Positions 63,900 through 64,000 of a DNA stretch of 64,000 nucleotides are shown here, one piece after another. The stretch is from contig NZ_AXWP01000038.1 of assembly GCF_000482725.1 (NCBI RefSeq), positions 1 to 64,000 of the forward strand. Direction: 5' to 3'. Source of the stretch: Psychromonas arctica DSM 14288. Its GTDB lineage: Bacteria > Pseudomonadota > Gammaproteobacteria > Enterobacterales > Psychromonadaceae. The translations under genes and the position numbers were made by a program. The notes below the pieces were generated by a model, which was given only the letters and a program-made list of their open reading frames with translations, was not told where the DNA came from and ran no database searches. The stretch's first letter is position 1. Each line of letters begins with the position of its first letter.

Positions 63900-64000
63900 A
63901 TGTTAATTTTTAACTGCACCAAAGCGGCAGCCGATTTTTTTAGTGTTAAACGCGATGGTAAAAAAATCACCTGTATTGAACCATCACCACACAAAACGAT
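63900..64000 (+). CDS. Small protein of unknown function, N-terminal part (runs off right edge)
   Basis: The first 33 codons from an ATG at 63900 with AAAGGA 7 bases upstream. The visible start (MLIFNCTKAAADFFSVKR ... CIEPSPHKT) resembles small conserved hypothetical proteins of Shewanella/Vibrio relatives as I recall, but I cannot name a function. The C-terminus lies outside the window. Confidence 0.55.
   Translation, partial: MLIFNCTKAAADFFSVKRDGKKITCIEPSPHKT

Noticed and set aside
1-64000. tRNA, rRNA, CRISPR array or prophage
   Set aside because: None recognised by eye on either strand; small RNAs cannot be excluded without a covariance search.

Overview
The window reads as the chromosome of a marine, AT-rich gammaproteobacterium. 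Close E. coli-type GalR, GntR, PykA, PqiABC and GalETKM proteins sit beside TRAP and TTT transporters and an SMP-30-like secreted protein. Psychromonas or a near relative is my best guess; this is inferred from protein resemblance, not from a search. I see no rRNA, tRNA, CRISPR array or replication origin. Most of the window is accessory carbon metabolism, plus one conserved but functionally unsolved peptide-bond/amidoligase operon.

Layout. 1-257: 5' part of an IS66-type transposase running off the left edge. 719-2707: a three-gene PTS of the UlaA type (EIIB-EIIC-EIIA) with a candidate CRP site. 2965-3435: an orphan protein with phage-like repeats. 3998-5083: a secreted beta-propeller. 5812-7379: two ABM-domain proteins (one a tandem duplication) flanking a YdcH-type small protein. 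7649-12214: a sugar ABC importer, its ATPase divergent from permeases and binding protein. 12383-14946: a cNMP/CBS/DUF294 sensor coupled to a DEDDh exonuclease. 15282-19660: galETKM. 19725-20732: galR. 21087-23189: GH36 alpha-galactosidase. 23367-24797: pykA. 24830-25897: a second, LacI-like regulator. 26152-27924: a sodium:sugar symporter. 28463-32029: pqiABC. 32660-40211: a transport and catabolic cluster (RraA-like protein, TctCBA, ketoglutarate-semialdehyde-type dehydrogenase, 2-hydroxyacid dehydrogenase, FadR-type regulator). 40490-41443: a quinone-oxidoreductase-like MDR protein. 41630-50904: a five-gene minus-strand operon of transglutaminases, circularly permuted ATP-grasp proteins and alpha-E proteins. 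51866-54094: a divergent SHOCT protein and zinc metallopeptidase, followed by an apparent small gene broken by an amber codon. 54626-62446: a gluconate block (gntR, AEC permease, gntK, TRAP dctPQM, gnd). 62607-63476: an EamA exporter. 63900-64000: the start of a small protein running off the right edge.

How the genes work together. Alpha-galactosides or galactose would enter through the ABC importer or the sodium symporter, be cleaved by the GH36 enzyme, and pass through GalM, GalK, GalT and GalE; PykA lies lower in glycolysis. Two kinds of LacI-family operator are visible. One is GalR-like (AAACGTTT core), at galE and galR. The other is an ATGTTTTCGTAAACAT-like class, at the ABC importer, the alpha-galactosidase and the symporter, which fits the presence of two LacI-family regulators. 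Gluconate is probably taken up by the TRAP system, phosphorylated by GntK and oxidised by Gnd, with GntR boxes at gntR, gntK and dctP.

The least understood part is 41630-54462. The operon has paired transglutaminase, ATP-grasp and alpha-E modules. The ATP-grasp module of its fused protein differs from the stand-alone one at several conserved positions, and a Zn-protease gene pair sits next door.
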